Below, piece by piece: positions 8,925-16,338 of a stretch of DNA of 31,648 bases. Positions within the stretch are counted from its first letter, which is position 1, and each line of letters opens with the position of its first letter. The notes under the pieces were generated by a model that worked only from the letters and a program-made list of their open reading frames with translations, did not search any database and had not been told where the DNA came from. The position numbers were made by a program, and so were the translations under genes. Location of the stretch: assembly GCA_047626155.1 (NCBI GenBank), contig JBLHRR010000049.1, forward strand, positions 1-31,648, read 5' to 3'. The stretch is from CALGLS01 sp047626155 (lineage in GTDB: Bacteria > Bacteroidota > Bacteroidia > Chitinophagales > Saprospiraceae).

Positions 8925-9078
8925 AATATAAAGACATTTATTTATAATAAAGGAGGCTGTCTCACGGCCTACTATTATAGAGACGGATTAAATCTAAAAA
9001 GACACTAAGTCGTTAGACGTTAGACGTTATTCTATAAGAAGTTAATTTTCGTTATTACGAATTTGTCACTTCTCACTG

Positions 9079-9111
9079 CAAAATAAAGGAATTATAGTGG
9101 TTTAACAAAAA
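9079..9111 (-). promoter_or_regulatory. Weak candidate promoter upstream of frr
   Basis: On the minus strand TTTTTG (9111-9106) is followed after 20 bp by TATTTTG (9085-9079), close to the Bacteroidota -33/-7 pattern but one base short in the -7 box. It would give frr a leader of roughly 150 nt. Confidence 0.3.
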
Positions 9112-9141
9112 GGAGAGGCGTAATTAAGTACGACACAAGGC

Positions 9142-9822
9142 TTAGGCAGGCAAAAAGTTGTAAATAATCTGATGATTAACCACTCGGATTTCTTTACGTC
9201 GGATCATTTCTTCGATGATTTCACTGATATTGAGGTAGCGGGCAATTTCCTGATTGGATCTTTCGATGTAGTGTTTTAGTTCAGCGATATTAACGGGAGG
9301 CTTACTCGAGTTCATCAAACGCCGAATGGTTTCCGCTATGGTTTTATCCTTTAAGGACTCCACTCTGTCTACATCTTCAAATGGAAATTGCTTCTCATCT
9401 GACTTTGCACTCATGTCCTCCATTTTCACCTGATCTTTAGCGTGGTTACTAGCACCTTTAGTCCCTGTTCGTTTTACGCGGGTACAAAGACGGCCAGCAT
9501 CCGTAACGCAGTTGATCATTGCATCTATGTTGTTGTCATTAGAAATCACAACGAAGGCAATTTTCTTATCTACCTTACTGTGTAATTTCCCCATGAGAAA
9601 AGCGATGTGAAAATTAACGTGATCTGCACTTCCGGTATTCGCAATGATCCATCTGACGTCAGATTTGAGTCGTTGTATTTTCCGAACTAGTTTGAGGGGA
9701 ATAGATTGATGTTCGCTGTTGACCAATATGTACAACCGCTCTGATAACTTTTCGAGTGATCGGAGTTTAATCTTTTTAAGATTTTCGTAATCAATAAAGG
9801 TATATCTTTTAACGGCTTTCAT
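9142..9822 (-). CDS. PIN/NYN-like domain protein with a C-terminal helical domain
   Basis: The first 120 residues look like the PIN/NYN-type nuclease-like fold found in many Bacteroidota proteins: FIDYEN (D11), then SIPLKLVRKIQRL, NTGSADHVNFHIAFLMGKL and FVVISNDNNIDAMI (D96, D100). In relatives I know, the middle motif usually has Asp before FHIA; here it is Asn70, so metal binding may be altered. A Lys/Asp-rich linker (120-155) leads to a helical C-terminal domain (about 157-226) with PVNIAELKHYIERS and ISEIIEEMIRRKEIRVVNHQIIYNF, which resembles a winged-helix domain. RNA cleavage or binding is the family expectation; the target is unknown. No antitoxin-like neighbour is present. The fold assignment is fairly sure, the activity is not. 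Confidence 0.7.
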   Translation of the reverse strand: MKAVKRYTFIDYENLKKIKLRSLEKLSERLYILVNSEHQSIPLKLVRKIQRLKSDVRWIIANTGSADHVNFHIAFLMGKLHSKVDKKIAFVVISNDNNIDAMINCVTDAGRLCTRVKRTGTKGASNHAKDQVKMEDMSAKSDEKQFPFEDVDRVESLKDKTIAETIRRLMNSSKPPVNIAELKHYIERSNQEIARYLNISEIIEEMIRRKEIRVVNHQIIYNFLPA

Positions 9823-9999
9823 ATTTAAAACAGGGAAGGATTTTAATCGACTCTAAGAAGCTGCTAAGATAGATAAATCTTTTTAAGATTACGATTTTTC
9901 GTAAGATGTTTTAGTGCTTTAATAGAGAGGTCGAGGTCTGATAAAGATTCTCGGTACCCTCTCCATGATTATCTCCTCGTGATATTTCTACCTCGATTC

Positions 10000-10805
10000 T
10001 CATCTCTTCTTCGACATCAAACTAAAAACCAAATACCCCAAAATAATCAGCGAAGAAAGTGCACCAGCAACATAGGTCATTGCAGCCCACCACAAAGCAT
10101 CCTCTGCTCCCGCCTGTTCTGGCCCTGTGGTAATACCACTGCTCTCCAACCACTTCAAAGCCCGGTTACTAGCATTAAAAATTCAACAGGTAAAGTGATT
10201 AAGCTAAATGTGGTAGTCATGGCAAAAGCAATAATTACAATAAGCAATAACATAGTAATACACAAAAAATAATTTCAACATTTTTACACTCCAATCATAT
10301 ATCTAACTTACTCTCCCTATAGTCGTTACAGTTAAATATATGATTGCAAATGTGGAAGTTAATTTTTCGTTGTTACTTAGACATAGTAGAGGCCAAAATC
10401 AAAGCAATAATGAGCAGAAAACTCTGAGCTTTAGAGGCGGTCTGTACAAAAGGAACGAGTGCAGAACGGGTTTGCAGAAATGGGTAACCGGTGTCGTGTT
10501 GTACAGCGTGGCCGCATTCACGCATTAGCTGATATATTGCGTCCCTGATAAACATCGGTACTTAAAGTTACGGTCTTGGTTTGAGGATTATATTGATCAC
10601 TTAGTAAACCTTCTCCTCGTACAATCCTAACGTCTGATATATTATAATAGCTCAACATTTCTGCGGCGAATCCTTTCCCACTAAGCCCGCTACTAGTGGC
10701 AATTTGGCTGTAGTGTTAGAATTTACCTTTAAGACGATTGCTCACCCAAGCTCCAATCATACTCAGGCCTCCTGCTAACATGAAATAAATAATATAATCG
10801 CCCAT
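10000..10805 (-). pseudogene. Ruined zinc metallopeptidase of the YugP type
   Basis: Joined across its lesions, this reads as a membrane zinc metallopeptidase (YugP / Zn_peptidase_2). It starts MGDYIIYFMLAGGL at 10805, continues with HYSQIATSSGLSGKGFAAEML and LLSDQYNPQTKTVTLS, then ECGHAVQHDTGY and RSALVPFVQTASK, then FSLITLPVEF, and ends with EDALWWAAMTYVAGAL and a stop at 10000-10002. Four lesions are visible. A TAA replaces a Lys-type codon (10716-10718). A deletion of about 11 nt near 10520 removes the first His of HExxH and shifts the frame. A 123-bp element is inserted at 10258-10380. A +2 shift near 10175 follows VEF. The C-terminal frame is otherwise well kept, so decay looks recent. 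Confidence 0.85.
10258..10380 (+). mobile_element. MITE-like element, copy A (inside the metallopeptidase pseudogene)
   Basis: A 123-bp segment flanked by the direct repeat ACATAGTA at 10250-10257 and 10381-10388. Removing it together with one repeat copy joins the pseudogene frame as ...LILASTM|LLLIVIIAF..., with no frame change. The ends are related inverted repeats (ACACAAAAAATAATTT at the left; complement of the right end ACAACGAAAAATTAACTT). An inner pair CAATCATATAT / ATATATGATTG would extend the hairpin. No ORF fits inside, so it would need a transposase supplied from elsewhere. Confidence 0.75.
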
Positions 10806-10934
10806 AATAATTTATGCTTATTTGCTTCTATTCAACTAGATGGCAGTTAGCCGTTAGCTTCTCTAATAACGCGCGATAGTGGGAAGCCAACCGCCAACTG
10901 CTAAACACCTAAGTTTGTTTTAAAGTGACGCAGC

Positions 10935-12212
10935 TTATATCATATCAAAGCCAGTGTACGGCTGTAGCGCTTTAGGTATCCGTATCCCCTCGGCCGTTTG
11001 ATGGTTTTCCAACAATGATGCTACAATTCTTGCCAGAGCCATTGCAGAACCATTTAGCGTATGTACCAATTGATTATTTCCGTCTGCATCTTTGTAACGG
11101 CATTTCAACCTGTTAGACTGGAAGGTTTCAAAGTTAGATACAGAACTTACTTCCAACCATCTTTTTTGTGCAGCAGAATAGACTTCGAAATCAAAGGTCA
11201 ATGCAGAAGTAAAACCAAGGTCACCACCACAAAGGCGAAGGATTCGATAAGGCAGTTCTAGCTTTTGCAACAATCCTTCTACATGCTTGAGCATTTCCAT
11301 CAATCGCTCGTAAGATTTCTCCGGGTGCTCTATAACAACGATCTCTACTTTATCGAATTGGTGAACACGATTTAGTCCTTTTACGTCTTTTCCGTAAGAA
11401 CCGGCCTCTCTTCTAAAACAAGGCGTATGTCCAGTCAGCTTTATAGGAAAATCGCTTTCATTAACAATGACATTACGATAGATATTTGTGATGGGTATTT
11501 CACCTGTGGGAATGAGATAAAGGTCATCTTTTTCTGCGTAGTACATTTGCCCTTCTTTATCGGGTAACTGCCCCGTACCCTTTCCAGAAGCTTCATTTAC
11601 TAAAAGTGGCGGCATTATTTCTTCATAACCTGCTTCATGCGCTTCTTGTAAGAAGAAATTGATTAAAGCCCTTTTGAGCTTAGCACCTTTCCCTCTAAAC
11701 AAAGGAAAACCTGCACCCGTTATCTTTACTCCAAGTTCAAAATCTATAAGGTTGTATTTTTTAGCCAATTCCCAGTGCGGTTGTGCATCAGGCCCCAAAT
11801 CTGGTAATGGCTCACTCCAGTCCTGATGAACTTCATTATCCTCGTCGCTATTTCCAGGAGGCACTGATTCGTGAACAACATTAGGAATATTGTAGAGCAA
11901 ATCCTGTAACTGGGTAGCAATGCTATCTAAGTTTTCATTTAGAGTACTTCCCTCCCCTTTTAAGACGGTAACCTGTTCTTTTAAGCCATTTGCCTGCTCT
12001 CTTTCCCCTTTTTTAAAGAGATCACCAATTTCTTTTGACAATTTATTGATAGCTGCCCGATTTTCATCTAAAAGCTGTTGATTGTGCTTTCTTTTGTCAT
12101 CTAAATCAATGATTTTAGGGATCGTATCTAATTGGCCTTCTGGGAAGTTACGGGTCCTTAATCCTTTGATAATCAATTCTTTGTTTTCTCGGATATAATT
12201 TAGCTGTAGCAT
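10935..12212 (-). CDS. serS: Seryl-tRNA synthetase
   Basis: This enzyme charges tRNA-Ser (and tRNA-Sec where present) with serine in the cytoplasm. The 425-residue length is standard. The N-terminal tRNA-binding arm (about 1-110) is a helical coiled coil starting MLQLNYIRENKELIIKGL. Class II motif 2 is seen at about 265-290 (CFRREAGSYGKDVKGLNRVHQFDKVE, of which FRREAG and HQF are key), and motif 3 at about 387-405 (NGSAMALARIVASLLENHQ), with TGEIP at 236-240. It is transcribed away from rho; a -7 box TATCTTTG lies about 110 bp upstream. No T-box leader is visible. Confidence 0.97.
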   Translation of the reverse strand: MLQLNYIRENKELIIKGLRTRNFPEGQLDTIPKIIDLDDKRKHNQQLLDENRAAINKLSKEIGDLFKKGEREQANGLKEQVTVLKGEGSTLNENLDSIATQLQDLLYNIPNVVHESVPPGNSDEDNEVHQDWSEPLPDLGPDAQPHWELAKKYNLIDFELGVKITGAGFPLFRGKGAKLKRALINFFLQEAHEAGYEEIMPPLLVNEASGKGTGQLPDKEGQMYYAEKDDLYLIPTGEIPITNIYRNVIVNESDFPIKLTGHTPCFRREAGSYGKDVKGLNRVHQFDKVEIVVIEHPEKSYERLMEMLKHVEGLLQKLELPYRILRLCGGDLGFTSALTFDFEVYSAAQKRWLEVSSVSNFETFQSNRLKCRYKDADGNNQLVHTLNGSAMALARIVASLLENHQTAEGIRIPKALQPYTGFDMI

Positions 12213-12322
12213 AAAATGGGTCTAAATGAAGATTTCTGGTATAAAATATGTTATAAAATAGGAATATATCGAATTTCGTTCCCTAAATAGCCTTTTAGGA
12301 AAGTTTATTCAAGATATTTTTA

Positions 12323-12330
12323 CAAAGATA
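12323..12330 (-). promoter_or_regulatory. Probable -7 element for serS
   Basis: The minus strand reads TATCTTTG here, a full match to TAnnTTTG, about 110 bp before the serS ATG. A clear -33 TTG is missing. It sits back to back with the plus-strand promoter at 12334-12361, making a divergent promoter pair. Confidence 0.45.
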
Positions 12331-12333
12331 GTA

Positions 12334-12361
12334 TTTGGTTTAAAAATAAACTGTATTTTTG
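12334..12361 (+). promoter_or_regulatory. Bacteroidota-type promoter for the rho leader
   Basis: TTTG (12334-12337), a 16-bp spacer and TATTTTTG (12354-12361) match the -33/-7 consensus of the Bacteroidota primary sigma factor. If it drives rho, the leader would be about 680 nt. It could also serve a small RNA in 12370-13047, since no gene is found there. Confidence 0.6.
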
Positions 12362-13047
12362 CGAAACCGAAAAGACATGCACTCCGCGTTTTCACTTACG
12401 AGTTGACTTCAACTTCCAGTCGTAAAACGATTTCCTTCTTATCTTCATTTATTTTCACATTAAGAATATCAAGGTTAAAATTACGTTTACAAGGTAGCTT
12501 GTCTTATCAATAAAATAGTGCAGTGACCTCTGGCACTTTTGAAATAACATCCGCTTTCGCTCTTTTTTATAGCACACTTAAATATAGTGGCGAGGCATTA
12601 AACGTATCTTTGATAGTAAGAACTGTAACCATGTCGAATTAATGTTATGGTATATGTATCTTTATTGTATCATCTATTTTATCGGTCATTACCCCCAGGA
12701 CACTCAACAATGTAACTTCAGATAGATCGCTTTTTAAAACTGATTATTGTCATTTATAAAGAATTTGGATCACAACCTGCTCCAACTCTACTCTGGCATT
12801 CTAACATATACTCAATATAACGCGATCAACACAACAGACAATCACAATATGCTAATTCCCTTTTTTTTTAACTGTAACCATAAGGGTTGCTCTCCTTTGA
12901 TCGGTAAAAAAATGTTAAACTTTACAGGTTAATTCACTTTCATACCATTATGAGACAGCTATTGCTATGAAACGAACAGTGCACCTACCTTAACCCTTCT
13001 ATCCACACTATATTAATAAACATAATATTTAAAACATACTAACATAC
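12362..13047 (+). promoter_or_regulatory. Long untranslated leader upstream of rho, with C-rich/G-poor stretches
   Basis: No credible gene is present in these 686 bp; the longest open frame (12747-12932) lacks any recognisable feature. Two parts are strikingly rich in C and poor in G on the plus strand: 12781-12850 has 20 C and 5 G by hand count, and 12991-13047 has almost no G. Such unstructured C-rich RNA is what Rho loads on, so autogenous control of rho is a reasonable inference. Confidence 0.4.
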
Positions 13048-14649
13048 ATGTACGATATATTGCAGTTAAACGAAATGCTTGTTCCTGATTTAAAAGAAGT
13101 CGCTGAAGGACTGAAAATTAAGGGACATAAGCGAATGAATAAACAAGAGCTTATTTACAAGATACTTGACGAGCAAGCGCTCTCTCAGGAAGAAAAAGGA
13201 TCGGAAGACGAAAAGCCAAAGTCACTTCGTCCTAAAAAAACCATCACCAAAGAAATACCAATGGACAAGAAGACCTCTAAGTCTAAAGACGATGACAACG
13301 AAAAGACAGAAAGAAAACGGATCAAACGAAAGATAGAGCCAGCACCTAAACGATCCAATGCTTCTTTCCACACTCGAAATGAAGAAATGGATGCCCCTGT
13401 GGAAGAACTGGAATATGAATCTCCAGAAGCCATCGTAGAAAAAGCAGATCGTGTGGAAAGAGAAGTTCGGAGAGATCGCGAAGCGAATAACAAACACAAT
13501 TCAGATAGTGATAAAAAATTCAATATCGAATTAGATGGTATTATCGAAGGAGAAGGAATTCTTGAAATGATGCCTGATGGCTACGGTTTCCTTCGTTCTG
13601 CAGATTACAACTACCTCACCTCTCCTGATGATATCTACGTTTCTCCCTCTCAAATAAAACTTTTTGGACTAAAAACAGGAGACACCGTAAAGGGAGCCAT
13701 TCGCCCTCCAAAAGAAGGTGAAAAATATTTCGCACTTCTTAGGGTTTCTAAAATAAACGGACTTGATCCTCAAAATATAAGAGACCGCGTTCCTTTCGAT
13801 TACCTAACGCCTCTTTTCCCTACTGAAAGATTCAATTTAATTGGTAAGACAGGTAAAGACTACGGTAACCGAATGATTGATCTTTTCACACCTATTGGAA
13901 AAGGACAGCGTGGTTTGATCGTGGCACAACCTAAAACAGGTAAAACCTTCTTACTTAAGGATGTGGCTAACGCCATTTCAAAGAATAACCCGGAATGTTA
14001 CATGATCGTCTTATTGATCGATGAACGTCCGGAGGAGGTAACAGATATGCGTCGTTCTGTTAACGCAGAAGTCGTTGCTTCTACTTTTGATGAACCTGCT
14101 GACAATCACGTAAGAGTAGCAAACATCGTTTTGGAAAAAGCAAAACGTTTAGTAGAGAGTGGACACGATGTAGTTGTTCTGCTTGATTCCATCACTCGTT
14201 TGGCTAGAGCCTACAATACAGTTGCTCCTGCAAGTGGTAAGGTACTATCTGGTGGTGTAGAGGCCAACGCCTTACACAAGCCTAAAAAATTCTTTGGTGC
14301 TGCTCGTAACATAGAACATGGTGGTTCTTTAACCATCTTGGCTACCGCCTTGATTGATACTGGTTCTAAAATGGATAGCGTTATTTTCGAAGAATTTAAA
14401 GGTACTGGTAACATGGAGCTCCAATTGGATCGTTCTCTCGCCAATAAGCGGATGTATCCTGCCATCGACCTTACGAAGTCAAGTACACGTCGGGAAGAGT
14501 TACTCATGGACAAAGATACCTTACAGCGTATGCACATCTTGAGAAATCATTTGGCTGATATGAAGCCAGTAGAAGCGATGGACTTTTTGCGTAAGCACAT
14601 GCTACATACAACTTCAAATGATGAGTTCTTGAATGCAATGAACAGCTAA
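13048..14649 (+). CDS. rho: Transcription termination factor Rho
   Basis: Rho is a ring-shaped RNA-dependent ATPase that releases RNA polymerase. The 533-residue product is longer than the roughly 420 of E. coli because of a charged, probably disordered insertion (about 48-158, rich in Lys, Glu, Asp, Arg) between the N-terminal Rho_N helices (1-45, with LVPDLKEVAEGLKIKG) and the cold-shock RNA-binding domain (about 163-235, with GYGFLRS and DIYVSPSQIKLFGL). The P-loop is AQPKTGKT (293-300) and Walker B ends at D380 in VVVLLDSITRLARAYN. The C-terminal RNA-binding elements ALHKPKKFFGAARN and GTGNMEL are intact. It begins with ATG without a strong Shine-Dalgarno. Large Rho insertions are known in Bacteroidota and help RNA binding in species where they have been studied. 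Confidence 0.98.
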   Translation: MYDILQLNEMLVPDLKEVAEGLKIKGHKRMNKQELIYKILDEQALSQEEKGSEDEKPKSLRPKKTITKEIPMDKKTSKSKDDDNEKTERKRIKRKIEPAPKRSNASFHTRNEEMDAPVEELEYESPEAIVEKADRVEREVRRDREANNKHNSDSDKKFNIELDGIIEGEGILEMMPDGYGFLRSADYNYLTSPDDIYVSPSQIKLFGLKTGDTVKGAIRPPKEGEKYFALLRVSKINGLDPQNIRDRVPFDYLTPLFPTERFNLIGKTGKDYGNRMIDLFTPIGKGQRGLIVAQPKTGKTFLLKDVANAISKNNPECYMIVLLIDERPEEVTDMRRSVNAEVVASTFDEPADNHVRVANIVLEKAKRLVESGHDVVVLLDSITRLARAYNTVAPASGKVLSGGVEANALHKPKKFFGAARNIEHGGSLTILATALIDTGSKMDSVIFEEFKGTGNMELQLDRSLANKRMYPAIDLTKSSTRREELLMDKDTLQRMHILRNHLADMKPVEAMDFLRKHMLHTTSNDEFLNAMNS

Positions 14650-14714
14650 TATCGTTCAGAGTGGTTCATTTAGTAATGAATATTCAAAAAGGTGTATATT
14701 TTTTACGTTTATAA

Positions 14715-14745
14715 TTGTCAAATTCATTTTATAAATGTACCTTTG
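14715..14745 (+). promoter_or_regulatory. Promoter of rpmH
   Basis: TTG (14715-14717), a 20-bp spacer and TACCTTTG (14738-14745) match the Bacteroidota TTG/TAnnTTTG promoter. It lies about 60 bp before the rpmH ATG. Confidence 0.7.
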
Positions 14746-14804
14746 TCGCCCAATAAGAAAAAATTTGATCACGCCCTAGGGCATAGAAATAAAATGTTCC
14801 AGTT

Positions 14805-14960
14805 ATGAAAAGAACATACCAACCATCCAGAAAGAAAAGAACAAACAAGCATGGATTCCGTGCTCGTATGGCATCAAAGAACGGCCGTAAAGTATTAGCT
14901 CGTCGTAGAGCTAAAGGTCGCGCGAAATTGACTGTTTCTGATGATATGCGTATAAAGTAA
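14805..14960 (+). CDS. rpmH: Large ribosomal subunit protein bL34
   Basis: A 51-residue, very basic ribosomal protein of the 50S subunit. The sequence starts MKRTYQPSRKKRTNKHGFR, the near-universal bL34 N-terminus, and continues with RMASKNGRKVLARRRAKGR. The C-terminus carries the short extension LTVSDDMRIK seen in related bacteria. It has its own promoter and a strong terminator about 20 bp downstream. The conserved rpmH-rnpA order is kept, but a repeat cluster separates the two genes by 388 bp. Confidence 0.97.
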   Translation: MKRTYQPSRKKRTNKHGFRARMASKNGRKVLARRRAKGRAKLTVSDDMRIK

Positions 14961-14980
14961 TAATTCGTTGTTGCTAAAAC

Positions 14981-15022
14981 AATAAGCACCACTAGAGCAT
15001 TGAGCCTTTAGTGGTGCTTATT
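14981..15022. terminator. Terminator after rpmH
   Basis: The arms AATAAGCACCACTA (14981-14994) and TAGTGGTGCTTATT (15009-15022) pair perfectly around a 14-nt loop. The trailing T run is short (TTATTTG), so it is a good hairpin with a modest U tract. Confidence 0.7.
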
Positions 15023-15130
15023 TGTACCTACATCTATGGTATCGTCAGTCGATTTCTGAGAAAACAACTGATGACACCTTCCTCTACCCATTCGTCTAAC
15101 TCCCTTCTCCTAGTTATTCTAAAACACAAG

Positions 15131-15335
15131 ATCCCGCTTGACAACCCAGACAGGTTCGTCAAAGAACTCGATTTTATTATCTTGTGGCTGCTTAACCAAT
15201 TAGCTCGTTGAATTTGACCTAAACCTGAATACTCAAATCTGCTTCTTTGACAAACCTGTCCGCCCTTTAGGGAGGATGACGTGGTTCTCAAAACATGGAA
15301 TCCCGCCTTACCGCTCGACAGGTTCGTCAAAGAAC
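15131..15335. repeat. Three copies of a 19-bp repeat, one inverted, between rpmH and rnpA
   Basis: GACAGGTTCGTCAAAGAAC occurs at 15149-15167 and 15317-15335. A one-base variant lies inverted at 15243-15260. The two direct copies are each preceded by ATCCCGC (about 15131 and 15300), so the unit is about 37 bp. CCCTTTAGGG follows the inverted copy. The last copy ends 13 bp before the rnpA start and opens a false N-terminal extension of that gene. Otherwise 15023-15348 holds no gene. Confidence 0.75.
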
Positions 15336-15348
15336 CTTAAATTTAATA

Positions 15349-15744
15349 ATGACCAACCAAAGCTTCCCAAAAGAAGAACGTCTAAAAAGTAAAAAAACGC
15401 TTGCCCAATTATTTAAGACAGGTCGTTCTTTTAGCTCCTACCCTATTCGGGTGGTTTGGATGGAAGTTGAAGAAGCCACTGCTGCTCCTCTTCAATTTAC
15501 GGTAACGGTCCCTAAAAAAAGATTTAAGCATGCTGTAGATCGAAATAGACTCAAACGCCAAATAAGAGAAGCCTATCGCTTACACAAAGGACCTTTATTG
15601 GAAAAACTTAGTCTCAAGCAAGACGCGGGGAAAACTTATGCAGTAATGATGATTTATATCTCGTCAGGGAAGGAAACTTATGCTAAAATTGAGAAAAGCG
15701 TACGAAAGAATTTGGATCGACTGGGGAGAGATATAGTAAAGTAA
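15349..15744 (+). CDS. rnpA: Ribonuclease P protein component
   Basis: The protein subunit of RNase P, which helps the catalytic RNA bind pre-tRNA 5' leaders. I place the start at 15349 (MTNQSFPKEERLKSKKTLAQLF), because the open frame upstream runs through the 19-bp repeat and the family starts near the KEERLKSK motif. The product is 131 residues. The hallmark basic motif is RNRLKRQIREAYRLHK, after FTVTVPKKRFKHAVD. It has the normal length. rnpA follows rpmH as in most bacteria; its own promoter is not obvious. Confidence 0.93.
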   Translation: MTNQSFPKEERLKSKKTLAQLFKTGRSFSSYPIRVVWMEVEEATAAPLQFTVTVPKKRFKHAVDRNRLKRQIREAYRLHKGPLLEKLSLKQDAGKTYAVMMIYISSGKETYAKIEKSVRKNLDRLGRDIVK

Positions 15745-15835
15745 ATTTCTTTAATTTCTAAAAGAACCATTTATCATTACTGAGCAAGCAACCTTCAGGC
15801 CTTTAGCTGAACCAAAGAATAAAACCCATTTGTTC

Positions 15836-16336
15836 ATGAAATACCTACTCTGTACACTGTTCCTTCTTTCTGGTACCTTCGGCACCTCTGCTCAGAAGTT
15901 TATACAGATGGAAAAATACGGATCTGCCAAGGTCAAAAAATACTATGTTGGAGAGGAGATTACTTATAAGATAAAAGAATTTCCAGACGACTGGACTACC
16001 AGTCTCATTGAGGATATTGTAATGGGGGAAAACCTCGTGATATTCAACAACCGAACTATCCGGTTAGATGAAATTACGATCATTCGATCTTTCAAACCTG
16101 CGAACTGGTCTGTACCTATTGCTAAAAATCTATACCGCTTTGGATTGAGCTGGGGCGTATTTTCTCTGTTGGGGCCACTTGTAGGTTTTCCATTGACCTG
16201 GGCGGCATTGATTGTTCCGGCCACTGCTTATACCACTGGCTTTTTAATCAAAAATCTTTTCAGATATCGAACGTATAAATTGGGGAAACGGAGATGGTTA
16301 CGAATGCTGGATATGAGCCAGCGGGTAAGTCCTTGA
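15836..16336 (+). CDS. Small exported membrane protein of unknown function
   Basis: A 166-residue product that starts at ATG 15836 (a TTG six bases earlier is in frame but less likely). It has a signal peptide (about 1-20, ending TSAQ). A mixed beta region with GEEITYKIKEFPDDW and NNRTIRLDEITIIRSF follows. Then come one long or two short hydrophobic segments (about 105-145) with GLSWGVFSLLGPLVGFPLTWAALIV, and a basic C-terminus (YRTYKLGKRRWLRML). I do not recognise the family. Its stop lies 2 bp from the stop of the convergent glycosyltransferase gene, with no room for a terminator between them. Confidence 0.75.
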   Translation: MKYLLCTLFLLSGTFGTSAQKFIQMEKYGSAKVKKYYVGEEITYKIKEFPDDWTTSLIEDIVMGENLVIFNNRTIRLDEITIIRSFKPANWSVPIAKNLYRFGLSWGVFSLLGPLVGFPLTWAALIVPATAYTTGFLIKNLFRYRTYKLGKRRWLRMLDMSQRVSP

Positions 16337-16338
16337 AA

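Noticed and set aside
9979..10555. Short plus- and minus-strand open frames in the pseudogene area
   Set aside because: They are fragments or shadows of the broken metallopeptidase; only the joined minus-strand reading makes sense.
12747..12932. 61-codon open frame in the rho leader
   Set aside because: No family features and odd composition; it lies in the C-rich, G-poor leader.
12362..13047. tRNA or known structured RNA in the long gap before rho
   Set aside because: No cloverleaf with a TTCRANY arm and no recognised riboswitch was seen on either strand by eye.
13185..13523. Minus-strand open frames opposite rho
   Set aside because: Antisense shadows of the charged Rho insertion, Ser/Phe-rich by complement; no independent evidence.
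15295..15348. N-terminal extension of rnpA
   Set aside because: The extension is encoded by the 19-bp repeat and matches nothing in RnpA; the start at 15349 fits the family.
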